64,000 bases of DNA. It comes from Cryoendolithus antarcticus (Eukaryota > Ascomycota > Dothideomycetes > Cladosporiales > Cladosporiaceae). Location: NCBI GenBank assembly GCA_002077065.1, contig NAJO01000007.1, positions 124,001-188,000 on the forward strand, in the 5' to 3' direction. Shown here piece after piece: positions 53,692 to 64,000 of the stretch. The notes beneath the pieces were generated by a model, which saw only the letters and a program-made list of their open reading frames with translations, was not told the DNA's origin and searched no databases. Positions within the stretch are counted from its first letter, which is position 1; each line of letters opens with the position of its first letter. The position numbers were made by a program, and so were the translations under genes.

Positions 53692-56600
53692 TTAATCCAC
53701 CATAGGCGAAGGCCCAATGACCGTGCGTCGATCTGCCTTGCCCGCCGACCCTCCCACATCGCTCTCCGCTAGATGGAAAACCTCATCTTCATCCTCGTCG
53801 CTATCGACTTGTAGTGCCAGAGCAGGTACACCTGGGCCGATGACTGTCTGCCTTTTCCGCTTTTCCTCCGGACCTATACCCTCGTCCTCTCGTAGCACCG
53901 AGCCGTCTTCGCTAATGACGAGACTCTCGCTGCCAACGCTACCTCTGGTGGCATACTCTCGTGCTGCTTCGGCGTCGGGTAAAAGCTCGCTATCAACCGT
54001 GCTCGCGCTCCTGCCGATGCTATAAGTACCCTCATCGGTGCCATTGTCCTCGCCCATACCACCATCCAAGTCCTGAACGAGAGGATCGCTACCCTCGCGG
54101 GTTGCTGCATTGCCGAAGTTGAACGAGCTCGACTCTTCTCGAGGTGATCGAGCTTGCCACTTCTCGCGGCGAGCGCGCATGCGTTCATTGGGCCAGTCCT
54201 CGCCGAATTGGATCACACTTGCCTGTTTGCCGTGCAGTATGAAACGTCCTTTGGCGCGCTCGAGACCAGGAGTCTCATTTGGGTCTGGGTCCGTGCCGTC
54301 GGGGTTGGAGCGTACGGTAGACTCCGACTCCTTGTTCCTGCGATGATGACCGCGTGAAGTGGAGCCTTGCTGCACGTCGCGCAGAGTCTTCTGTAAGCTC
54401 CGTCGAGCAGACTTATGCTTGGAAGTCGAGGACGCAGCATGGTGATCCGGAGTCTGGGTTGAGCTGGCTGGTGCTGCTAGGCGACGAATTGGGTCTCCGG
54501 GCTCCGCGAGCGGCGTTGCAAGGCTCATGGCTTCGGAAGCGTGCGGCGAAGATGGTATCCCGGACAGAGGCCGCTGACTCGAAGTAGCGGAAGACGCACT
54601 CCAGCTCGGCTGGCGGTTCGAGGTGTTGCTCGCTGCTGTGAGTAGTGTGCTCGCCACCGAGCCGCGGTGCTTGTCCTTCGACTGTTTGCTGACGTCCATC
54701 TGGAGAGGAGGCAAATGCCAGTCTGGTCCAGACTTCACAGTGGGCGAAGTCCTCGTACTCGCCATCGGAGTTCGGAAGACATCGTCGACGAAGTTGTCCA
54801 TCGACTCAGTGGTATTGGCTCGAGTCATGAAGGTAGGGAGGGCTGCATTGTGAGCTCTGATGCTTGTTGGTGAGGCACTCTTGGTGGGACTCTGTGGCGC
54901 GCTTGGCGATCCCGCAGAACTGCGTGCACTGGTAATTGAGTTCAGTCGAGGCAGCTCCTTGTCCTTCTTCGCCGTCTCCGGTGTTTCGGCGACCTGCTCA
55001 GACTTTAGGTCCTCCTTGTCCTTCAAGCTTAGTAACTCGCTAGCGCTGACGCCGTCTTGCTGTACGTCAAGAGCAAGGACATCCTTGTGGCATCTCACCC
55101 TCCAGCAATCCCGGCGTAGCCACTTTAGTGAGGCATCAGCACGGGATGCCGCGGTCATGACAAGCTCACGCGTCTTCGGCGAGATAGGTGCGAGAATGAG
55201 TAAATGTCGAGCGTTCCGCACGAGCTCGTCCAACTGCTTGCTCATCTTCGCAATCTCCTTCTCGCTCTCTCTGATCTTCTGCAGCATGATCTGTCGCCTC
55301 GCAGCTACGACTTGCTTCGTCAGTGCAGAGCTAAGGACTCGATTGTTGATCACCACATCACCACTTGATGATTGCACGGAACCGATAGACTTCGTGGAGT
55401 CCAGTCTGTGGACATCACGACTGTCGTCGTTTCCACCGATCATGCCTCGTACTCGCACACCAGCGGCACGGCACGCAGCAGCATAGTTGATAAGACCAAG
55501 CCAGTCGTGAAGCTCCGAGTCGCTATCAGCAAGAAAAACCTCTTCTTGACCACCAGTCCGAACGAACGTGAAGGCATTCTTGTGCTTCGTGTAGCTTGCG
55601 TCTACCAATGCAACAGCATCGTCCGTTTTGATCAATGCATCGGGCTTGAAGTCCTGCAACGGCGGCTGAAACGTGACTGGCATTCTTGGCGCGCCGTGTC
55701 GCTGATGCGTCATGAATTGATGCATCAGACCCTTGGCCCAATGTGCGTTCTTGAACAAGTAAAGTTGAGAGCCAGTCAAGATCGCGCCCCACTCTTGCCA
55801 CGGCGATCGAGTCTTCTTCCGCTTCGCTGACTTGCGCCACAAGGTGCCGACCTTGGTCACTTTCAAGTCAACGATACCCTGTTGCGTGTCGGAGGGCAGC
55901 TGTGGCTGGGTGTTGTTCATCTGTCCTTCGAAAGCAGCTGGCCTGGACCGCGCAGAGATGATCTGTAATGTGCCCGTGTGTGTGAAGGCTCGCTGCAGAT
56001 ACACCATGTCAAGAGGTTTCTGTGCGTCCAAATAGTGAAAGGGATCGTCCAGCTGAATCTCGTCCTTGATCGGAGGCCTGAGCATCTCTAGCTTCTGCTC
56101 TATGAGTAGATTGTATGGATCGACCGGCCCAGTCGGTTTCTTGCCGTTGGTGTCAGCGATCGCACCCTTCAGCTTACTTTTCTTGGACTTGAAGTGCACA
56201 GGCAGTACCCTCTCGCCATTGATGTCGACTTCTTCCTCGTAATGTACGAACGGAGTATAGCAGATGTTGTCGTAAAAGCATCCAAGTATCTCTGCATCTA
56301 CTTGCTGACCCGAGGTATTCTTGACGTAGTCTTCCTTCGTCATCTTGCGTTTGTTGTTCTTATTAAAAGCATCAGTATGTAGCATCATCAGACTGAATGC
56401 GATGATATACGCTTGGTCCGGAGCGACGAAGATGCCTGGATTGCACTCGTGATAGCGATCCGCGAAGGCTTGGATCACACGATCTACTTGCTGTGTCTCT
56501 TTCGGTAGCTCGGCTTCCAGCAGAAATTTCCGCAAAGACATGTCGATCGGCTCGCCGAAGAAAGCGAAACGTCGCGTGTAGCTTCTTAGCACCGCTTGCG

Positions 56601-58206
56601 CAAAAGGATCGGAGGACTTAGAAAGGATACCCGCAATCATGCTGCGACTCACAGCACTTTCCAGTCGCTCGAGGTACTTGCCGGGCGTATCGCCTTCTTC
56701 TCGCTCCGGTACCACCAGGGCCTCGCGACTTAGCGCGAACGAGTTGGACTTACTTCGCGATCCTGGCGAGCTATGCCTTGGCGAGTCCAAGTCTGAATTC
56801 ATCCTAAAGCGCGAGAGATTGAAGATACCACCAAGACTGCTTCTGCCAGTGGTTGATGTCGAATTGCGCGTGCTAGCGGTCAATGCAGGCGGTGTGTCCA
56901 TACTTGCGCGTCCCCAGGAGCTGTTTGTGCTTGCGCGGTCTCGCATGCCGAGACGCGTGGGCGGGTGTAGAGGTGATCCGATCGAAGAAGATTGCGAATG
57001 CCGTAACGCATCTCCACCGAGGTACATGCCAGGCTCCGCGAAAGACAATGAAGACTGCGCTACTGCAGCGTGCGGTGATGCAAGCTGACTGTGATGGCGG
57101 TGCAGCTGATTCCGGGGCGGACTATATGCATCTGTGTGCCGTCGCTGCAGATTGTTGGGAGGTACACTCTGCAGATGATCCGGCGACTGCAAGCTCTTCA
57201 ATGACACTCCACTAGTACTTGCGCGTGGTGTTGCTGGTCCCCTATCTGCACCTGTGGCTGAGTCCTCCGGCGGCGCAAGCTTGATAGGTAGCGGGAAAAG
57301 CGAGTTGCGATTCTTGTTGCGTCGCGGCAATTTGAAGAAGGTTGTATGCGTGGAGACGAGGTGCGTAGTAGTCGTAGTTTGCCCATACACTTGATCGCCC
57401 TGAGAGCTGCCATGACTTCCATCAGATCGCGAACTCTCGGAGAACCGTGGTATAGGGATTGCGAGTTCTGTATCCGCATTATTGCCATAGGCAGGAGGAG
57501 CCTCCTGATTGTGCTTGGCATTCGCCGCGGAAAGTCGCATAAGGTCTTCTAGCCCGGTGCTCTTGCCTTGCGCCCTACGCCAACGCAAAGAGCCACCGCC
57601 TTGCTTATCGCGCCCTCTTGATTCATCCATCGACGACCTGCCCTCGATTTCGCGGCTTTTGACTTTCGACAAAGACCGCATGAAGGGAGCCTTGCGAGGC
57701 TTCTCCTTGCTGATCTCCGGCTCGCCCTCGAACGTTGGAGCAGTGGTCATGATGGACGGCTGTGTCATATTACCTCCAGCGAATGTTGGACTTGCGACAG
57801 TGTCTAACGTTGGCTTCGTCTCCGGAAATGCACCAGGCATTGGAGGCATATCGTGACTGCTGACTTGAGGCGCCTCCGCTACTTCTCTCGCACGGACTGC
57901 AAGATGGCTTTCCGAGTAGTTCCTGAACCTCAGCATACTGAAGCGCTTTGCTCTGGCCGTCTCCGCCTTCCCCTTTGGCGAGTCCGGCAGATCACTGCGC
58001 AAAACTTCGTGAGAAAGCCTAGATGGCCCTTGCTCACTATGTGGTCGTCCATTTCCAGTGAGCTCCGGCGGCGCCAACGAAGACGTCGCCGGCCTGATAG
58101 CCTCGCTGCTATCATCTTTCCGCTTGCCCTGTTGAGTATTGCTGTTCGACGTGAACAGATCCAAGACGCTCCGGCGATGGCCGAGGGTGGAAGGCATGAC
58201 CGGCAT
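53692..58206 (-). CDS. SYT1: Sec7-domain Arf-family guanine nucleotide exchange factor with PH domain
   Basis: A single 4.5-kb exon on the minus strand encoding 1504 residues from the ATG at 58206. Residues 1-500 are disordered and Ser/Arg/Pro-rich. The Sec7 domain spans about 505-650: 'MSLRKFLLEAELPKETQQVDRVIQAF' carries the catalytic glutamate finger Glu570, and 'AYIIAFSLMMLHTDAFNKNNK' is the second conserved motif. A PH domain follows at ~784-912, closing with the Trp902 helix 'HDWLGLINYAA'. A coiled coil of ~40 residues (near 965-1010) and a disordered tail complete the protein. The order matches yeast Syt1, which activates Arl1 at the trans-Golgi, rather than the large Gea or Sec7 proteins. 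The usual LPGEAQ around the Glu is LPKETQ here. Confidence 0.88.
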   Translation of the reverse strand: MPVMPSTLGHRRSVLDLFTSNSNTQQGKRKDDSSEAIRPATSSLAPPELTGNGRPHSEQGPSRLSHEVLRSDLPDSPKGKAETARAKRFSMLRFRNYSESHLAVRAREVAEAPQVSSHDMPPMPGAFPETKPTLDTVASPTFAGGNMTQPSIMTTAPTFEGEPEISKEKPRKAPFMRSLSKVKSREIEGRSSMDESRGRDKQGGGSLRWRRAQGKSTGLEDLMRLSAANAKHNQEAPPAYGNNADTELAIPIPRFSESSRSDGSHGSSQGDQVYGQTTTTTHLVSTHTTFFKLPRRNKNRNSLFPLPIKLAPPEDSATGADRGPATPRASTSGVSLKSLQSPDHLQSVPPNNLQRRHTDAYSPPRNQLHRHHSQLASPHAAVAQSSLSFAEPGMYLGGDALRHSQSSSIGSPLHPPTRLGMRDRASTNSSWGRASMDTPPALTASTRNSTSTTGRSSLGGIFNLSRFRMNSDLDSPRHSSPGSRSKSNSFALSREALVVPEREEGDTPGKYLERLESAVSRSMIAGILSKSSDPFAQAVLRSYTRRFAFFGEPIDMSLRKFLLEAELPKETQQVDRVIQAFADRYHECNPGIFVAPDQAYIIAFSLMMLHTDAFNKNNKRKMTKEDYVKNTSGQQVDAEILGCFYDNICYTPFVHYEEEVDINGERVLPVHFKSKKSKLKGAIADTNGKKPTGPVDPYNLLIEQKLEMLRPPIKDEIQLDDPFHYLDAQKPLDMVYLQRAFTHTGTLQIISARSRPAAFEGQMNNTQPQLPSDTQQGIVDLKVTKVGTLWRKSAKRKKTRSPWQEWGAILTGSQLYLFKNAHWAKGLMHQFMTHQRHGAPRMPVTFQPPLQDFKPDALIKTDDAVALVDASYTKHKNAFTFVRTGGQEEVFLADSDSELHDWLGLINYAAACRAAGVRVRGMIGGNDDSRDVHRLDSTKSIGSVQSSSGDVVINNRVLSSALTKQVVAARRQIMLQKIRESEKEIAKMSKQLDELVRNARHLLILAPISPKTRELVMTAASRADASLKWLRRDCWRVRCHKDVLALDVQQDGVSASELLSLKDKEDLKSEQVAETPETAKKDKELPRLNSITSARSSAGSPSAPQSPTKSASPTSIRAHNAALPTFMTRANTTESMDNFVDDVFRTPMASTRTSPTVKSGPDWHLPPLQMDVSKQSKDKHRGSVASTLLTAASNTSNRQPSWSASSATSSQRPLSGIPSSPHASEAMSLATPLAEPGDPIRRLAAPASSTQTPDHHAASSTSKHKSARRSLQKTLRDVQQGSTSRGHHRRNKESESTVRSNPDGTDPDPNETPGLERAKGRFILHGKQASVIQFGEDWPNERMRARREKWQARSPREESSSFNFGNAATREGSDPLVQDLDGGMGEDNGTDEGTYSIGRSASTVDSELLPDAEAAREYATRGSVGSESLVISEDGSVLREDEGIGPEEKRKRQTVIGPGVPALALQVDSDEDEDEVFHLAESDVGGSAGKADRRTVIGPSPMVD

Positions 58207-61200
58207 GCGACTTCAGGTGTACGATGGGCGCAACCATTGACGCCACTGTAGTAGTCGCACGATGCGAGAAGGTCATGTCGGTTCCCGCGATTGCAGCTAA
58301 GGAAGGGTTGGGGAGGGTGGAACAGGAGAACAATCGTGTTTCAAAGAGGGTTTGAGACCCAGTTGCTTGGCCCGCCGCCTTGCCTCGTTATCAGCCCTGC
58401 GGTCGCGGGATGCCCGGCCCGCCGCACGTGGGTTGCAGGGATTCTCCACATCTTCTCCTTCTGTCATGTGCAAGCACGAGATGCGGTCGGAGCGTACGCT
58501 TCGCACTGATGGCAAGACCTGGCATATATTTCTAGGATACCTCGTTCACCTCACCGTGGTGGTAGTCTCGCCGGAGTAATAAAGGGAAGCTCTGCGACGC
58601 CTGGAAGTGGCCGACTCACGACAGGCAGTACTAGAGGCTCAAGGTCGACACTACGGTCTCCGTATTTGGTGTGCTTCCCTGACGAGATCTCTCCATGTCC
58701 GACATCTTACTGTCAGACTACCACTTTGACTGACATCCACATGTGTGCTACGGAGCAGGACAGGAGTGCTGTCCATCGAGGCCTCCCATGATCCGGTACA
58801 CCAGTGGGCGTACAAAGTATATGCACCCGTCCGCGAGCAAGACGTGCGCAGTTGTCCCGACCTCATGGTCACTGAGCGATGCATCTCCACGCGAGCTCAA
58901 GTGGCTAATCATCAATGCCGTGATGTCGAGAACACCCCAGAAGGATTGACTGCATTCAGAAGCACCGTCAAGAGGCACGGGCTGTAATGTGGCATAGACA
59001 CGTGACCCCAGATGGAAATCCAACTTACAGCATTGGCACCACATTTGCGATACCCTCGATAATCCGTTTCACGAGATAGCGTTCATATGGCACGCTATGC
59101 CCAGACTCGCAGTGGGAACAATTCATGGATCTTGGTACTCCTATAGGATTATGCGAAAGATGAGATGCCAGCATTGTCGCTGCAGTGAGAGCGCCAGCCG
59201 CGAAAGTCATCAATTGGGCACAATATCATCCCTCGCTCAGGTCACTCGTCGCGTGGACCCGTTCGAAAGCACCGCTGTAGAAGCGAATGATCTTATCCGC
59301 AGAACCTCGGACAACGAGCCTTCACATGGGACTGATGTACTTTGGCATCCGAGAAACCCATCTGCCTCGACTCAGCGAGCAGGGCTTACGTCGGGGTCGC
59401 CGGATGACAGCTGACACTCCGAAGTCGTTGAGTCCATGGCATTCCCACATGGTATTCGCGAAAGAGCTTACCCTGCGCAGAACGGAGATTTTCGGAGGGA
59501 TATCATGTTGAAGCTCCAATGCCTGCAAAATCCCGACCAGGGGATTGTTCTCAGGTGATCGTTGGCGTCGCTATGGGGATGATGGTGGGAGGTACGGAGA
59601 TATGGGTTATCTAACGTTCTGTGGTGCCTAAGCAACATGGGGGCAATGTCAATGTAGTATCTGGGTAAGAGACGCCATCCGCGGCCATGCTTGAGATCAT
59701 CGTCTGTGGCGTCTAGATCTCCGAAGGCCTGTTGCTGGGACGCATGAGCCACCTGAGGTGGCTGGGATGTCGCTGTGATGACTTCCGAGTGGATGATCTC
59801 ATAGAGCTCACAGGTGACAGACAGCGCAGAGAATTGGGAACATGGCTAAAACGATGCAAGACACCAGTGAGGAATGCGGCTCATGAAGGAGGCTTTTTGT
59901 ATCTCGTCATCATTTCCTCCAGCCTCATCACTGCTGAGTTCAACACGATACATGTGCCTCACGAACATCTACATGCACGACCTACTGCCCTGCAGCCCCC
60001 AAGCCGGCCTCACGCACGCTCACGGCACCGTAACGAGGTCCAGAGTCGGATGTAAGCTGCGGAGCTGCTGCAGGGCGAGCTTGGGTATTCGCAATCAACG
60101 CCACCATCAGCTTTGTTTAGAGCGCGGGGTTCGACATTCGGAAGTTGTGATGCCGATATCAACACATAGATTGATAGCCAGCTTGCGCGATGCTCGCTGC
60201 TGCTCGGCTGGATACTGCGTCCGAGCGATTGGTATCGTAGTGGACGTGCGAATTACAATGTAGTCGTTGTGGAGAGCAATGTGGGATGGTTGGTGAAACC
60301 ATCGTACCAACATCCTTATAGCATTCCCAGTTTCGCGAAGGTAGCCTGGCCGAGAGCTGCTCAACCAGGCTCGCGCACGTGCGATGCAGACGAGATGCAG
60401 CTGAGATGGAGGTTGCGGGCAAGGTCGGCGGTCGTGCATGAAGCGAGATAGTGCAATAATATGTTTGGCTGTGGCGTGCCGTGGCGGAACCAAACATGAA
60501 CCAGTGTTATCTGTTCCATGAGGATTCGAGGACCAGAAGCGCTGTGATTTGATATAATTTTCAGGTCGTCATGGCATGTCATCGCAGTGCGGAGATGATG
60601 ATGCGTCGTCTGGATGAACGACAACGTTCGCTGATCGCAATAATGCATCTTTGGCAACGCTCCAGAAAGTCCGTCCTGCCATTGCACGCGCAGAGTCCGA
60701 CGCGGCAACGAAGATCCCTGTACGATCGCGGCAAGGACATGAAGCTAGCGAGGTGGAGCTAACAGCTAGCGGCACTTGGTGGCAGATCCGAATAAAGTGT
60801 TGCGGCCGGAGCTGGTTATTGAGATCAAGTTGTCTGTCCTGCCCACCCCCCCAGCGTTCATGAAGCAGGAAGGATCGATGGTGAGCGTGCTACGAGAAGT
60901 AAAGGTGAACGACATCAAAATAGGATCTTGACGGAAAGTGAAGACCGCGATACTTTCTTCGACCCCGACTGTTCCGCAGAAGCCGAGACTCCTGACATTA
61001 ACGCCTCGACACTTTTGTACCTGGGCAGGAACTCGGCGCTACTCAACTTCATCACTCGCAAACCGCGTTTCTGCGTGTCTGTGATTGTCGACCGCGTCGG
61101 AGTGCATCTTTTTCATCGCTGTTCGTCATTTATTCATTTCGCGGCCAATCGCTCGATCACGACGTCAGGCAAGCAAGCCGAACGAAACGCCCACGTAGCA

Positions 61201-61331
61201 CCGGAGCCGAGTCCTGGCCACAAACACCTCCACCCGGAGACCGATCATTGACCGCTTGCATGGGAGTTTCAATCTCGCGATAGACGGCAGTGGCCATAGA
61301 AGGAACTACTGGAAGGTGGTGGATTACAGCT
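58207..61331. other. Gene-poor stretch, 3.1 kb
   Basis: No gene is supported with confidence. On the minus strand between about 59750 and 58740 several fragments carry splice-like signals, including a clean 47-base GTAAGT...TTACAG candidate intron (about 58984-59030) after a hydrophobic segment, but no join gives a recognisable family. Elsewhere frames are short and overlap on both strands. I found no tRNA-like arms, inverted terminal repeats or RIP-like AT-rich blocks. It may hold a long promoter, a non-coding RNA or a decayed gene. Confidence 0.4.
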
Positions 61332-62956
61332 ATGAAGTTCACAAGTCTACTACGGATATTGGCCGTGCAGGCGATCGCACCACTGCTAGCCGCGAAGGCA
61401 TTGGCACAACGGGATGATCTGAGCCAGCAATACTGCTCGAGCCAGAACACTGCGGACAACTATGCTGCTGGTAAGTCGCGATCCCAGACCGCACCGACGC
61501 TGTCCAATGGCACTTGCTGACCATTCCAGTGAGCAACATCTACCAGTCCAACGGAGCATGCTTTCAGCAGTGTCTTCAAGACTACGCCTTCGCCATTGTG
61601 CAGTATCAGCAATGCTGGTGCTCGAACTACATACCTGCTGAGCAGCTTGGCACGGGATCATGCGATACTCCGTGTCCTGGCTACCCGGACGAATCTTGCG
61701 GTAATGATAACAGCGGACTATTCGGCTACATCCCTTTGCGACGACAACCTTCTGGTACCGCTGGAGTCGCCTCGAGTACGCAGGCTTCCTCGACCGCACC
61801 GACGCCAACACCATCGTCGACGTCGACCACACCGGTTAGTACTTCCACATCCACGAGCTACTCAAGTAGCACGAGTGATCCTCCGAGGAGCTCTTCGACG
61901 GCCGTTGTACCCCCGAGTTCTTCCACTACGCGGGCCGCAAGTACCACTTCGAGCTCGGCCCAGGTGTTGACATCTACTTCCTCGCAGACCTATACACCTC
62001 CGACAACGACTTCGCAGGAGCCTGCAAGTACCACTGCCGCTGCGCAGACCACTACTGTGAGTACGACACTATTACATATCGTTACTAAAGATGCTGACGA
62101 CCTCTCCTCACAGACCTCGACCTCATCCACCACGAGTGCAGCTCCAGCTACTACTTCGTCAACTACTCCATCATCAAGTTCCACCTCCGCTGCCGCTGCC
62201 ACTACGAGATCGAGCACACCCACGCCAGCCACTTTCACTCCATCTCCAGTGGTCTCTACCCGTGTAGTCACCCTCTCGGGCGCTGTGACAACCCAAACAG
62301 TCACATCGACACCCGCTGTATTTCCCGCCGCAGCGCCCGCGTTCACCGAAAACGAGCGCAAGTCTATCTCAGGCGGCGCCATAGCCGGCATAGTGATCGG
62401 CATCCTCCTCTTCCTCCTCTTACTCTTACTCGGCTTGCTTTGCCTCCGCCGCCGCAAACGCCGCGAGTCCATCTCCGAGATCGACGCCGCTACCACTGGC
62501 GCCGGCGCCGGCGTTGGCCGTCGCAGCCCTCGCCGTAACGTCAGCGTCCTCAGCAAAGTCGGCCTGCTCGCACGAAATAACACCAATTCCCGCAATAATC
62601 AAGACATGTCGGAGAACCTCTTCGATGACAACATGCCCGCCACTGGCCAGAACAGTGTGCGGCATAGTATGCTTTTCAACCATGGTGGATCAGAGGGCAT
62701 CGCGCCCGTCAGTCCGCTTGCTGCGGGCGGGTATGCCAGCTCAGGACATAGCTATGGGCAGGAGAATAGTAGGAGGTATAGCCGACCGCTTGTCTATGAT
62801 CAGAGACTCAACCCCAGTGCACTGTGGGCTAACGCCGAGGCAAATGGGAGTCGGGTGAGCATACAAGACCACGCAGACTACAGTCGCAGTGTGGGCGGAA
62901 GGCTCGGTGTTGTGAACCCGGATGCGAGAAGCAGTTTTGCGAGCTCGAGGGGATAG
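61332..62956 (+). CDS. WSC-domain cell-wall stress sensor
   Basis: Exons 61332-61470, 61530-62056 and 62114-62956 encode 502 residues. A signal peptide ('MKFTSLLRILAVQAIAPLLA', cut near 'ALAQ') is followed by the Cys-rich WSC domain (~30-105): 'QQYCSSQNTADNYAAVSNIY', 'GACFQQCLQDYAFAIVQYQQ', 'CWCSN' and 'CPGYPDESCG', eight cysteines. Then come ~160 Ser/Thr residues expected to be O-mannosylated, one membrane segment ('AGIVIGILLFLLLLLLGLLC'), a basic stop-transfer 'RRRKRR' and a ~140-residue cytosolic tail. This is the Wsc1/Slg1 design: a spring-like wall anchor that signals through Rho1 and Pkc1 to the wall-integrity MAP kinases. The second intron (57 bases) has no stop and keeps frame, so the unspliced reading of 521 residues is also possible. 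Confidence 0.9.
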
Positions 62957-64000
62957 ACGACCGAAATAAGAGATGTCTGGAAGCGATATGAATTGGTTTA
63001 GCGTTGGCGCTTTTTGGGAAGGGAACATGTGTCTATGGGCTATTGGGAAACGGAAGATACAGCAGACGAAGGGGACGTGATGAACAGTGACGGCCGGCAA
63101 TTGGTCTTGTGTGGAGCTAGGGTGGATGCTTAGGAAGAGCTAGACTCTCTAAGTGTGTCAGGACTATCGTTGATCTTCAAATAGACATACTTTTAAGCCT
63201 TGAGGAAATGTACAGACTTCCTACTCAAACGAGGTCGCGGCTTGGAACCGGATACATGCCTCTCAAATGATTATGGCTTACTTGATACTTTCTTCGTTCT
63301 TGCTCGCTAGCTGTTCCTCTTTCCTTTCCTCAATCTCACCTCAGTCACCCCGACAGCAATTCAAGCTGAAGAAATGATCACCCGCGATTGCCCTCACTAG
63401 GTGACAGCCTCCGGCGCGTCCGCTGCCAGGCAATCATGGCTGCGACCCCTTCACTGCCCTGCGCAGCTTATGATCTCTGTACTCCGATGACGTCCGAGCA
63501 ACAAGAAACCCGACTTCCGCGCATCGAGCTTGCTGTCCGTGTGAAGCGTGCACAGTCCCGAACGAGGTGACAGCGGACCAGCGACAGAGCTCGCGTAATG
63601 CCTCCGCAGTGGTGGCGTGGAAAGACTTACGCGGAGGAGACGTTTTGTAATCCTTTGGCGTGGAGAGATGTGCCACTGTTGAAGCGCTCAGCAGACACAG
63701 GAAACCACCATCGTATATAACATCGTCGCAAGAATGCTTTCCGCAGACTTCGAGGCGATCGACGAGGAGTACACCAAAAGCGCGTGATGGAGGACGAGAT
63801 ATGCAGTAGTCGCGCATGGTTGTCAAGGACCTTGATACTGGCACGGCTCGATGTAGGGAGTGTCGCGGCCGGTGCAATCCAGGCACGAGCCAGAGGTCGT
63901 CATCGAGACGCGAGGCACGAGCAGGCCGCTTGCATCGACGAGCGTACTCGACGTATGACGATGTGTGATCTAAGATTGCGTGTATGAAGGGCGGTGAGTC
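62957..64000. other. Intergenic end of window
   Basis: About 1 kb after the WSC gene. A minus-strand frame at 63434-63886 (150 residues) is open, but its composition is mixed and no family is recognisable. Nothing else is supported. Confidence 0.35.

Noticed and set aside
58207..61331. Possible transposon or RIP-degraded repeat in the gene-poor stretch
   Set aside because: No inverted or direct terminal repeats, no transposase or reverse-transcriptase motifs, and base composition like the neighbours rather than AT-rich.
63434..63886. 150-codon minus-strand frame near the window end
   Set aside because: No homology I can recognise, no hydrophobic or domain pattern, and no promoter-like context.

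Overview
The window looks like nuclear DNA of a filamentous ascomycete. I favour Dothideomycetes of the Mycosphaerellales/Capnodiales type, but that placement is inference. The evidence is: many genes split by 47-70 base GT-AG introns, GC-moderate DNA without RIP-like AT-rich blocks, genes alternating between strands without operons, a HET-domain protein, a WSC sensor, a peroxin Pex8 ending in a peroxisomal targeting signal, and an arginine attenuator peptide upstream of the arginine-specific carbamoyl-phosphate synthase gene. I see no transposon, tRNA, rRNA, CRISPR array or secondary-metabolite cluster.

Layout. 1-10.1 kb: 3' part of PEX8, a BTB-like hypothetical gene, an isochorismatase-like hydrolase, a Cid1/Cid13-type nucleotidyltransferase and a RidA protein, all on +. 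10.4-18 kb: a 2489-residue coiled-coil protein on -, built over about 1200 residues from 11-residue units that each carry a histidine. 18.5-26.5 kb: an equilibrative nucleoside transporter and a six-exon, 1806-residue protein with ankyrin repeats and a candidate nucleotidyltransferase fold at its N-terminus. 26.5-31.6 kb: a muconate-lactonizing-type propeller, dihydrofolate reductase, the mitochondrial succinate/fumarate carrier and twinfilin. 32.3-38.1 kb: a HET protein, an unknown 468-residue protein and an IAH1-type esterase. 38.1-44.5 kb (- strand): a TMEM184-like membrane protein, CPA1 with its attenuator uORF, and the pseudo-carboxypeptidase ECM14. 44.8-52.8 kb: a chromodomain protein, a rhodopsin-like membrane protein and a P-type II ATPase. 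53.7-58.2 kb (-): a Sec7/PH Arf-family exchange factor. 58.2-61.3 kb: a gene-poor stretch. 61.3-63 kb: a WSC-type wall sensor.

Most genes are ordinary single-copy housekeeping genes that share no pathway. The clearest regulatory unit is CPA1: a 24-codon attenuator uORF is itself interrupted by an intron that splits the codon of its essential Asp12. The most unusual proteins are the histidine-hendecad giant and the ankyrin protein with the GS...DxD motif. I rebuilt exon joins by hand from splice consensus and reading phase. For every spliced gene the summed exon length is a multiple of three, which supports the models but does not prove them.
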